Below the pieces are notes generated by a model. The model saw nothing but the letters and a program-made list of their open reading frames with translations, was not told where the DNA came from and searched no databases. 23,140 nt of DNA from Acidobacteriota bacterium (GTDB taxonomy: Bacteria > Acidobacteriota > Terriglobia > Bryobacterales > Bryobacteraceae): assembly GCA_016871135.1 (NCBI GenBank), contig VFZQ01000008.1, forward strand, positions 1-23,140, written 5' to 3'. Both the position numbers and the translations under genes were made by a program. Below, piece after piece: positions 13,671 to 22,400 of this stretch. Position 1 is the first letter of the stretch; each line of letters begins with the position of its first letter.

Positions 13671-14552
13671 TTATTCCAAATGGGCCACGTACTGATAGTA
13701 TTCCGAGTTTGACGTCTTGTACTTCTCCAGCATCGCCGAGTCAATGTAGCCGAGTTGGTAAGCGATCTCCTCCAGACAACCGACCTTTAGCCCCTGCCGG
13801 CGTTCAAGGGTCTCGATAAAATTCCCAGCCTGCAGCAGGCTCTCGGGCGTCCCGGTGTCGAGCCACGCAACGCCACGGCCCATGATCTCGACCCGCAGCC
13901 GCGATTGCTCCATGTAGGCTCGATTGACATCGGTGATTTCGTACTCGCCGCGCGCCGACGGCTTGATCTTGGCCGCGATGTCGACGACCGAGTTGTCATA
14001 AAAGTACAGGCCGACGACCGCGTAATTCGACTTCGGTTTGGCGGGCTTCTCTTCGATACTGGTCGCGAAGCCGTTTTCGTCGAGCGCGACAACTCCGTAG
14101 CGGCCGGGATCCTGAACGCGGTAGGCGAAGATCGTGGCGCCTTCCGTGCGGGCGTTCACTTCGCGCAGCGAGCCGGTCAATCCGTGGCCGTGGAACAGGT
14201 TGTCGCCGAGGATGAGACACACCGGCGAATCGCCGATGAACTCGCGGCCAATCACAAACGCCTGCGCCAAACCGTTGGGCTGAGGCTGCTCGGCGTACTC
14301 GATCCGAATGCCGTACGACGATCCGTCGCCGAACAGTGCGCGATAGTTCGCCAGATCCTGAGGCGTGGAAATCAGCAGAACCTCACGAATGCCGGCCAGC
14401 ATCAAGGTCGAAAGCGGGTAGTAAATCATCGGCTTGTTGTAGACCGGCAGGAGTTGTTTGCTCACCGCCGCCGTGATCGGATGGAGGCGCGTTCCGCTGC
14501 CGCCCGCCAGAATAATTCCTTTGCGCTTCGTAGCTTCCGGCTGTTTTTGCAT
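13671..14552 (-). CDS. rmlA: Glucose-1-phosphate thymidylyltransferase RmlA
   Basis: RmlA makes dTDP-glucose from dTTP and glucose-1-phosphate, the first step of dTDP-L-rhamnose and many deoxysugar pathways. The 293-residue length is standard. The pyrophosphorylase loop GGSGTRLHP is at 17-25. PVYNKPMIYYPLS follows, metal-binding Asp117 is in LILGDNLFHG, Lys169 is in EEKP, and Asp232 is in AWLDTGT. These match the short RmlA/RfbA type. The start is ATG 14552 with AGGA 4 bases upstream, which is short spacing. No rmlB, rmlC or rmlD is in the window, so the rest of the pathway must lie elsewhere. It converges on the cca-type gene (27 bp) and is divergent from dprA. Confidence 0.95.
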   Translation of the reverse strand: MQKQPEATKRKGIILAGGSGTRLHPITAAVSKQLLPVYNKPMIYYPLSTLMLAGIREVLLISTPQDLANYRALFGDGSSYGIRIEYAEQPQPNGLAQAFVIGREFIGDSPVCLILGDNLFHGHGLTGSLREVNARTEGATIFAYRVQDPGRYGVVALDENGFATSIEEKPAKPKSNYAVVGLYFYDNSVVDIAAKIKPSARGEYEITDVNRAYMEQSRLRVEIMGRGVAWLDTGTPESLLQAGNFIETLERRQGLKVGCLEEIAYQLGYIDSAMLEKYKTSNSEYYQYVAHLE

Positions 14553-14562
14553 CTATTCCTGA

Positions 14563-14590
14563 TTGTCGCCTAGGTAGGCGCCCGCGACAA
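14563..14590. promoter_or_regulatory. Nested inverted repeat between rmlA and dprA
   Basis: The outer arms TTGTCGC (14563-14569) and GCGACAA (14584-14590) are perfect. An inner pair, CGCCTA (14567-14572) and TAGGCG (14575-14580), is also perfect with a 2-base centre. On the minus strand, TTGTCG and GACAAT within the element are 17 bp apart and could be weak -35 and -10 boxes for rmlA. An operator covering the rmlA promoter is a reasonable inference. Confidence 0.4.
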
Positions 14591-14641
14591 AATTGAGAAT
14601 TTCCCAGACATGCCGCCACTATTACACTAAGGCCCTTCCAG

Positions 14642-15811
14642 ATGCCAGCCGCCGCCCCCCTCCCCACCCTTACCGCCTTGTCGCCCGAGGACGAACTACA
14701 TTGGCTGGCGCTGCGCCTTGTGCCCGGACTCGGCACGCGGCGAGTGATCCAACTACTCGAGAAGTTCAAGACGCCCCAGCTGCTGTTTCGTTCCTCGGTA
14801 TCGGAACTAGAAGCCACGGGCGCTCCGCCGGGACCGGCGCGGTCAATCGTCTCCGGCTGCACCTTCGACGACGCCATCGACCAGCAAAACCGAGTCCGCG
14901 CGGCGGGCGCAACGCTGGTCAGCTTTCACGATCGCTCCTATCCGGAGTTGCTAAAAGAGATACTCGACCCTCCGCTATTGCTATTCGCGCGCGGCGATCT
15001 GTCGTTGCTCTCCCATCCGTCGATCGCGGTCGTCGGCACGCGCAAACCGACACCTTACGGAATGGCCGTGGCCGAAAAACTCGGCGGGGAACTCGCGGCC
15101 GCGGGACTGTGTGTGATCAGCGGCATGGCGCGCGGCATCGATACCGCGGCCCACAAAGCCGCCCTTTCCGTTGGCGGCAAAACCACCGCGGTCTTCGGAT
15201 GTGGCGTCGACATGACCTATCCCACCGAGAATCGAAAATTGCAGGAGCAGATCGTCTCGCGCGGGCTGACCATTTCGGAATTTCCCATGGGCGCTCCGGC
15301 TTACCCGCAGAATTTTCCGATTCGAAACAGGATCGTCGCCGGAATGAGTCAAGGCGTACTCGTTGTCGAAGGCGCGCAGTACTCCGGCTCGGCGATTACC
15401 GCCCGCCTGGCCGTGGAGCAGGGACGCGAAGTCTTCGCCATTCCGGGCAACATCACCAGCCAGGCGTCGTGGGGCCCTAACCTGCTGATTCGACAAGGCG
15501 CGAAGCTGGTAACCACCGCCCAGGACGTGATCAACGAACTGAGTCCGGAGACGCGCCGGCGCATCCAAAACGGCGGCGGCGCATCTATGGAGGATAACCG
15601 CAAACAGGGCACGTTGCCCCTCGGCCCAAACTCGGTTCTGGGCGACGAGATTCTTGCAAAACTGAAGGTCGACCAGCCGATGCATGTTGACGACTTGTTG
15701 TCCGGTCTGGAAAACTATTCCTCGTCTGAGATTGTCGTGACTTTGTTCGAACTGGAACTCCTAGGACTGGCAAGACAGCTCCCCGGCAAGCAGTACGTCA
15801 AGGTTTGGTAA
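14642..15811 (+). CDS. dprA: DNA processing protein DprA
   Basis: DprA binds incoming single-stranded DNA and loads RecA during natural transformation; it is also widespread in non-competent bacteria. The 389-residue protein has an N-terminal helical region (10-75) and the Rossmann-like DNA-binding core with VVGTRKPTPYG at 130-140, SGMARGIDTAAH at 160-171, FGCGVD at 185-190, FPIRNRIVAGMS at 225-236 and the EGAQYSGSAITA segment near 243-254. A C-terminal winged-helix domain (about 325-389) ends LARQLPGKQYVKVW. All family signatures are intact. The ATG at 14642 begins a reasonable N-terminus, though no strong ribosome site is seen. topA follows 42 bp downstream, a gene order common in bacteria. 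Confidence 0.95.
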   Translation: MPAAAPLPTLTALSPEDELHWLALRLVPGLGTRRVIQLLEKFKTPQLLFRSSVSELEATGAPPGPARSIVSGCTFDDAIDQQNRVRAAGATLVSFHDRSYPELLKEILDPPLLLFARGDLSLLSHPSIAVVGTRKPTPYGMAVAEKLGGELAAAGLCVISGMARGIDTAAHKAALSVGGKTTAVFGCGVDMTYPTENRKLQEQIVSRGLTISEFPMGAPAYPQNFPIRNRIVAGMSQGVLVVEGAQYSGSAITARLAVEQGREVFAIPGNITSQASWGPNLLIRQGAKLVTTAQDVINELSPETRRRIQNGGGASMEDNRKQGTLPLGPNSVLGDEILAKLKVDQPMHVDDLLSGLENYSSSEIVVTLFELELLGLARQLPGKQYVKVW

Positions 15812-15853
15812 CGGACACTCGACCCGTTTAGCGGTTACACTGGAAATTCAATC

Positions 15854-18268
15854 ATGTCGAAATCACTCGTCATCGTCGAGTCGCCGGCGAAGGCGAAAAC
15901 AATCGGAAAATATCTGGGCAAAGACTTCGTCGTCAAAGCCTCGCTCGGCCACGTCAAGGACCTGCCTAAGAACGATCTCGCGGTGGATGTGGACCGCGGT
16001 TTCGAGCCTACCTATGAAGTCATCGAGGGTAAGAAAAAGCTCATCGGCGAACTGAAGGCCGCAGCCAAAAGCGCCGACAACATCTATCTGGCGGCTGACC
16101 CGGATCGCGAAGGCGAAGCCATCTGTTATCACCTGCAGGAAGAGTTGCAGTCCAAGGCCGGAAAGGGCCCGGCCATCTTCCGCGTGATGTTTAACGAAAT
16201 CACGGCAAACGCGGTTCGCAAGGCGTTCGAGAAGCCGCTGACGGTAAACACCAATCTCGTCGATGCGCAGCAGGCACGCCGCGTTCTCGACCGTTTGGTC
16301 GGTTACAAAATCTCTCCGCTGCTCTGGGATAAGGTCCGGCGCGGGCTATCGGCGGGGCGCGTGCAAACCGTCGCGCTGCGGCTGATCGTCGACCGCGAGC
16401 GCGAGATTCTGGCGTTCGAAAAAACCGAATACTGGACGATCGACGTCGCGTTGAATGCGAAGAAGCCTCCGGTGCTCAAAGCGCGCCTGGCAAAGCGCAA
16501 CGGCGAAAACCCGGTCATCGGCAACGAGGAAACGTCGAACGCGATCGTCTTGGACCTGAACGGCGCGGCATACGTTGTGCAGTCGGTCGGGACGAAGGAA
16601 AAAAAGCGCAATCCGGTGCCGCCGTTCATCACCTCGACGCTGCAACAGGAAGCCGTGCGCAAGCTGCGGTTCTCGGTCAAGCGCACGATGATGATCGCGC
16701 AGCGCTTGTATGAAGGCGTCGAACTCGGCGACGAAGGCGCGACCGGCTTGATTACCTACATGCGTACCGATTCGGTGCGTGTGGCCGACGATGCGCTGGC
16801 CGAAGCGCGCGAGTTCATCGGCAAGAAATTCGGCGACGCTTACCTGCCCGAGAAGGCGAATGTCTATCGCGGCAAAAAGGACGCGCAGGACGCGCACGAA
16901 GCGATCCGGCCGACCTCGGCCGCTCGCACCCCCGAGTCGCTGGCGAAGTTCCTGCAGGAAGACGAATTGAAGCTGTACACGATCATCTGGAACCGCTTCG
17001 TGGCTTCGCAGATGATGCCGGCGATCTTCGATCAAACGACAATCGATGTGGCGGCAACGGGCAAGTCCAAGGACTCCTATCTGTTCCGCGCAACCGGTTC
17101 GGTTATGAAGTTCAATGGCTTCCTGGCGGTCTACGAAGAAGGTAAGGACGCCAAGGACGAGGAAGACGAAGAGCTGAAACATAAGCTGCCGCTCGTCGCG
17201 CGAGGCGAAGAGTTGCGATTCAAGGCCATCGAGCCCGAACAGCATTTCACCGAGCCGCCGCCTCGCTACACCGAAGCGACGCTGGTGAAGGAGTTGGAAG
17301 CCAAGGGAGTGGGACGGCCGTCGACCTACGCCTCGATTCTTTCGACGATTCAAGAGCGCGAATACGTGAAAAAAGAGGGCGGCAAGTTTGTGCCGACCGA
17401 ACTCGGCACGGTGGTCACGGACCTGCTGCTTGAGTCCTTCGCCGACATCTTCGACGTGCTCTACACCGCCCGCTTGGAAGAGCGGTTCGACGAGATCGAA
17501 GAAGGCACGATCGACTGGCGCAACGCGATGGGAGATTTCTACGAGAAGTTCTCCACCGATCTGGAACGCGCCGCCGTGCAGATGACCGACATCAAGCGCA
17601 TGGAGAAGCCGACCGACTTCGTCTGCGACAAATGCGGCAAGCCGATGGTCATCAAGTGGGGCCGGCATGGCAGCTTTATCGCCTGCACCGGCTACCCCGA
17701 GTGCACTTCGACGCGCGAGATTCCAACAACGTCAACCGAAGACCTGGGCGAACAGGGCGAGGACGAATACTGCGTTAACTGCGGCCGTCCGATGGTCCTC
17801 AAGAAGGGCCGCTTCGGACAGTTCATGGCTTGCACCGGATACCCCGATTGCAAGACCACGCGGCAACTCGGACAGGCCGAGAAGAAGGCCGATGTCAAAC
17901 TCGATGAGCTGTGTCCGCAATGCAATAACAATCTGGTGATGAAGTCGGGCCGGTTCGGCGAGTTCACGGCGTGTTCCAACTACCCGACGTGCAAATACGT
18001 CAAGCAGAAGACGATCGGCGTAACTTGTCCGCAGTGTAAGGAAGGCGATCTGATCGAACGCCGGTCCAAGCGCGGCAAGACGTTCTACGGCTGCAACCAG
18101 TATCCGAAGTGCGACTTCGTGGCGTGGGCGAAGCCGGTCGACAAGCCGTGTCCCAAGTGCGGCGCGAATTACATGCTGGAGAAGTTCCTCAAGTCAGGCG
18201 CCTTCTTGCAATGCGCCAACGACGAGTGCAAGCATAAGGAACCGGTCGCAGAGGCCGTTACGGCGTAA
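15854..18268 (+). CDS. topA: DNA topoisomerase I
   Basis: This 804-residue type IA topoisomerase relaxes negative supercoils behind transcription. The Toprim domain starts SLVIVESPAKAKTIGKYLG, with the metal-binding DxDxE in ADPDREGEA at 81-89. The active-site Tyr302 is in GLITYMRTDSVRV. Core segments GYKISPLLW, LSAGRVQTVALRL and VGRPSTYASI are present. The C-terminus holds five Cys4 zinc-ribbon units, starting near residues 594 (CDKCGKP), 640 (CVNCGRP), 684 (CPQCNNN), 724 (CPQCKEG) and 767 (CPKCGAN). The first three have the pattern xxxGRxGxFxACxxYPxC; the last is the most divergent. GGAA lies 8 bases upstream of ATG 15854. The alaC-type gene starts 3 bp after the stop. Confidence 0.97.
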   Translation: MSKSLVIVESPAKAKTIGKYLGKDFVVKASLGHVKDLPKNDLAVDVDRGFEPTYEVIEGKKKLIGELKAAAKSADNIYLAADPDREGEAICYHLQEELQSKAGKGPAIFRVMFNEITANAVRKAFEKPLTVNTNLVDAQQARRVLDRLVGYKISPLLWDKVRRGLSAGRVQTVALRLIVDREREILAFEKTEYWTIDVALNAKKPPVLKARLAKRNGENPVIGNEETSNAIVLDLNGAAYVVQSVGTKEKKRNPVPPFITSTLQQEAVRKLRFSVKRTMMIAQRLYEGVELGDEGATGLITYMRTDSVRVADDALAEAREFIGKKFGDAYLPEKANVYRGKKDAQDAHEAIRPTSAARTPESLAKFLQEDELKLYTIIWNRFVASQMMPAIFDQTTIDVAATGKSKDSYLFRATGSVMKFNGFLAVYEEGKDAKDEEDEELKHKLPLVARGEELRFKAIEPEQHFTEPPPRYTEATLVKELEAKGVGRPSTYASILSTIQEREYVKKEGGKFVPTELGTVVTDLLLESFADIFDVLYTARLEERFDEIEEGTIDWRNAMGDFYEKFSTDLERAAVQMTDIKRMEKPTDFVCDKCGKPMVIKWGRHGSFIACTGYPECTSTREIPTTSTEDLGEQGEDEYCVNCGRPMVLKKGRFGQFMACTGYPDCKTTRQLGQAEKKADVKLDELCPQCNNNLVMKSGRFGEFTACSNYPTCKYVKQKTIGVTCPQCKEGDLIERRSKRGKTFYGCNQYPKCDFVAWAKPVDKPCPKCGANYMLEKFLKSGAFLQCANDECKHKEPVAEAVTA

Positions 18269-18271
18269 GTT

Positions 18272-19447
18272 ATGTCTGAGTTCTACCGGATCGCAAAACT
18301 ACCGCCCTACGTATTCGCCGTCATCAATGAGATGAAGGCGAAGCTGCGCGCGCAGGGGCAGGATGTCGTCGACTTCGGCATGGGCAATCCCGACGGCGAA
18401 ACACCGTCGATCATCGTCGACAAACTGGTCGAAGCCGCGCGGAATTCGAAGAACCACCGCTACTCGATGTCGCGCGGTATCCCACACCTGCGGCAGGAGA
18501 TGGTCAAGCGCTACAAGCGCAACTACGATGTCGATCTCGATCCGGAGAAGGAAGCGATCGTTACGATCGGCGCCAAGGACGCCATCGCGCATCTGCTGTT
18601 TGCGATCATCGCGCCCGGCGATATCGTGGTGTCGCCCAACCCCGCGTATCCGATTCATCAGTACGGTGTGATCATGGCCGAAGGCGAAGCGCACATGCTG
18701 CCGATGCCCGATGCGGCTACGTTCCTGCAAGGGCTTGAGGATCTCTACAACAAGCCCGCGGAGAAGAAGCCGAAGGTCATCCTCATCTCATTCCCGCACA
18801 ATCCCACAACCACCTGCGTTGACCTGCCCTTCATGAAAGAGATCGTGCGGCTCGCGCAACTGCACGGCTCCTACATCGTGCACGACTTCGCCTACGCCGA
18901 TCTCGGTTTCGACGGCTACAAGCCGCCGAGTATTCTGCAAGTGCCGGGCGCCAAGGACATCGCGGTCGAAATTTTCTCGCTGTCGAAGAGCTACAACATG
19001 GCCGGGTGGCGCGTCGGTTTTTGCCTCGGCAATCCGAAGATGATCTACGCGCTGAGCCGCATCAAGAGCTACCTCGACTACGGAACGTTTCAGCCGATTC
19101 AGATTGCATCGATCATCGCGTTGCGCGAGTGCGAGGAAGAGACGATCAAGATTCGCGACATCTACCAGGAGCGGCGCGATGTGCTGGTCGAGGGCTTGAA
19201 CGCAGCCGGTTGGCCGGTAACGACGCCGCAAGGGTCGATGTTCCTATGGGCCAAGATCCCGGATCGATTTGCTCCGATGGGTTCGCTGGAATTTGCAAAG
19301 CTGCTGATGGAAAAGGCGCTGGTGGCGGTATCGCCGGGCATCGGGTTCGGACCGATGGGCGAAGGCCACGTGCGGTTTTCGTTCATTGAAAACCCGCACC
19401 GCACACGCCAGGCGATCCGCGCTCTTAAGCCCTTTTTACAAGCCTAG
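18272..19447 (+). CDS. alaC: PLP-dependent aminotransferase, AlaC (glutamate-pyruvate) type
   Basis: This 391-residue class I/II aminotransferase resembles E. coli AlaC, which makes alanine from pyruvate and glutamate, and more broadly the LL-diaminopimelate aminotransferase group. The N-terminus RIAKLPPYVFAVINEMK is characteristic. Then come GMGNPDGETP, SMSRGIPHLR, NPAYPIHQYG at about 123-132, FPHNPTT (Asn177), HDFAYAD (Asp205, Tyr208), the Schiff-base Lys239 in SLSKSYNMAGWRVGF, and the carboxylate-binding Arg368 in VRFSF. All catalytic residues are intact and length is normal. It starts 3 bp after topA, so co-transcription is very likely although the functions are unrelated. Substrate specificity is inferred from overall resemblance; a role in lysine biosynthesis cannot be excluded. 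Confidence 0.85.
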   Translation: MSEFYRIAKLPPYVFAVINEMKAKLRAQGQDVVDFGMGNPDGETPSIIVDKLVEAARNSKNHRYSMSRGIPHLRQEMVKRYKRNYDVDLDPEKEAIVTIGAKDAIAHLLFAIIAPGDIVVSPNPAYPIHQYGVIMAEGEAHMLPMPDAATFLQGLEDLYNKPAEKKPKVILISFPHNPTTTCVDLPFMKEIVRLAQLHGSYIVHDFAYADLGFDGYKPPSILQVPGAKDIAVEIFSLSKSYNMAGWRVGFCLGNPKMIYALSRIKSYLDYGTFQPIQIASIIALRECEEETIKIRDIYQERRDVLVEGLNAAGWPVTTPQGSMFLWAKIPDRFAPMGSLEFAKLLMEKALVAVSPGIGFGPMGEGHVRFSFIENPHRTRQAIRALKPFLQA

Positions 19448-19489
19448 CGATAATCTTTCGGAATACTCCTGTATATTGGTCAAACGAAG

Positions 19490-22400
19490 ATGCCGATCAA
19501 CAGTTTGATGTTTCGAATGCTGCTGGCAGTGATGTGTTTACAGGCGCAAGAGCCGGTGATCACAACAGCCGTTGGCACTGACTGGCTGTTTAACGGGGAC
19601 GGAAAACCCGCCCTCGACGCACCGCTCGGCTTCGCGAGAGCGGTGGCGGTAGCGACGGATGGCACAGTCTATGTCTCGGACCCGGACAATGCCATCGTCG
19701 GACGAATCGCTTCCAATGCCCGGTTAAACGTCGTTGCCGGAAACGGGATTCAAGGACTTTCAACGTTCGGTGGCGATCCGACTTCACGAAGTCTGTTGCG
19801 GCCCGATGGCGCGGCGGTCGATAGCAAAGGCCGGGTGGCGTTCTTCGAAGGCGGAGTGATCTGGTTGCTCGCCGATGGCGGCGCTGTGCGATTTGCCGGC
19901 GGCGGGACTTCAACGGCGGAAGGCGTCGCGGCGGCATCGGCGCGGCTTGCTCCGGCGGCGATCGCCTTTGGACCGGACGACTCGCTCTACATATTGGAGA
20001 CCGGGAATCACCGCGTACGGCGGCTATCGAACGGCATCGTCACGACGGTCGCAGGCAACGGGAGCGCCGGATTGTCGGGAGACAACGGCCCCGCGGTACA
20101 GGCACAACTGCAGTTTCCCGAGGGAATCGCGGTGGGCCGCGACGGGGTTCTCTACATCGCCGATTGGCAGAACAAGCGGGTCAGACGCGTCGACGCCGCT
20201 GGCATGATTACCACCGTCGCGTCGCATTTCAACAACATCAACGGGGTTGGCGTCGATCACACGGGACGTGTCTTCTTCGCCGATGTTCGGACGATCTTTC
20301 GGGTGACGGGCCCAGGTGAACCGGCCGTCGTTGCGGGCCTTGCCGAAGAAGGTCTTTCTGGAGATGGCGGTCCGGCCTCGCGCGCCGAGGTTTTTGATCC
20401 CCATTCGATCGTGTTCGACGCGGCGGGGAACATGTTTTTCTCCGATCTTGGCAATATGCGAATCAGGCGAATCGCCGCGAACGGAGTGATCACGACAATC
20501 GCCGGCAACGATCGCTATCGGGAATCGAACGAGGGTGTCGCCGCCGTTGCGGCGACCTTGAACCGGCCGGAAGCCGTAGCGGTGGCCACAGACGGATCAC
20601 TTTGGGTGGCGAATTCCGGAAATTGGAGCGTCCACCGGCGGACCGCGGAAGGCGGATTCGTGCGTGTGTATGGGAACCGAACGATTGGCCACCCGCAGCG
20701 GAGAGCTCAATTCGGAGTGTTGATTCCACTGGCCAACGGTGACATGCTGACGCGTTCGCCGTTTCAGGTCTACACGCTTTCGGCGACCGGCCGGCTGACA
20801 ACCCTGTTCGGCAGTGGGTGCTGCGAAGCCGCGCGCAACGGCGATTCGGCGGCGACCGTGCAATTCGGCGGGCATCCCGCGTCTCTGGCCGTCGCGCCGA
20901 ATGGCGATATCTACTTTGGCGAGAACATCAACCGGCACCGGATCCTGCGCGTGGACCGCGCGGGGAGAGTAAGCATCGTGGTTGGCACCGGAGCGGTTGG
21001 ATTTAGCGGCGACGGCGGGCCAGCGTCCGCGGCCACAATCAACTACCCGACGTTCTTCGCGTTCGACCGCCTGGGCAATTTCTACTTCTCCGACGCGTTC
21101 AACAATCGCATCCGAAGGGTGGACACGCGCGGCGTGATTGCAACAGTCGCCGGCAACGGGACCTCCAATCTGTCGCCGGACGGCGCCCCGGCCACCGGGC
21201 CGATCTGTTCCCCGCGTGGAATCGCCATCGACGGATCGGGGCTGCTTTACTTCGCCGAAGGCTGCAACGGCAGAGTCCGCCGGATTAGCGCGGAAGGAAC
21301 TTTGGAGACGGTCGCCGGATCGACGAACGGATTCAGCGGCGACGGCGGCCCAGCGACCCGCGCGCGTATGAACAGTCCGGCCGGAATCGCCTTCGATCCG
21401 CCCGGCAATCTCTACATCGCGGACTCGTTCAATCACCGGATCCGGGCCGTGCTCGCTCGAGCGCCGTCTTTTCGGATTTCTCCGTCGGCCGCTACGTTGA
21501 ACGCGGCGGGATCGGGAACCATCGACGCAATTCCTTCAACTCCTGGACTGCCGTTCCGCGCCACTTCATCCGAGAATTGGCTCACCGTCACTCCCGCGGA
21601 AGGCACGCTCCCGGCCGCCATCCGGTATGTCGCGGACTTCAACGGGCTCGAGCCCGGAACCAGAACCGCGACTGTGACGATTCGCTCCGGTGCGTTGACG
21701 GAGACGTTCACACTGACGGCAAATGTTCCGCCCACCGCTCCCGCGCGCCTCAGCGTTTCCGCACGGACATTGTCCTTCGCCGTTCCGAAGGGCGCGGCCG
21801 AGGCATCGGGTTCGATAACGCTCTCCAACTCCGGTGGAACACGGCTGCCGGTTTCGCTCTCCGTAAATCAAACTTGGCTCCGGGTCGAGCCGACGGCCAT
21901 TACCCTTGCACCTGGGCAAGAAGCGGAAGTCTCGGTCGCAATCAGCCCGTCGGCGCTCAATACCGGGACCTTTACAGGCGCCGTCACCGTGCAACCCGCC
22001 GGAGGCGAACCGGTAGCCATCCCGGTCACGCTCGCAATCAGCGATGTGCAAGGAAAACTACTTCTTTCGCAACGCGGGCTGGCATTCACCTCGGTCTCGG
22101 CGGGCGGAGTACCTCTGCCGCAGAGCATCGGAGTTCTGAATGTCGGATCTGGTTCGATTTCGTGGAACGTCCGCGCGACGACGTTGCGCGGCGGCGATTG
22201 GCTCCGCGTGGCGCCGGCTTCGGGAACGAGCACGGCGAACAGCCTTTCGGTTCCGGCCGTCGATGTGACTGTTGTCCCTCGTACCCTGGCGCCCGGCGAA
22301 TATCAGGGCCAAATAGAATTCGTCTCGCCCGGTGCGGTCAACTCACCGCAACGCGTGACAGTCACTCTGCAAGTGCTTCCGCCCGGATCCTCTCCCGGCC

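Noticed and set aside
16346..17668. 440-codon open frame on the minus strand opposite topA
   Set aside because: It lies wholly inside a certain gene and its product is rich in Arg, His, Leu and Asp without motifs, as expected from the complement of high-GC coding sequence.
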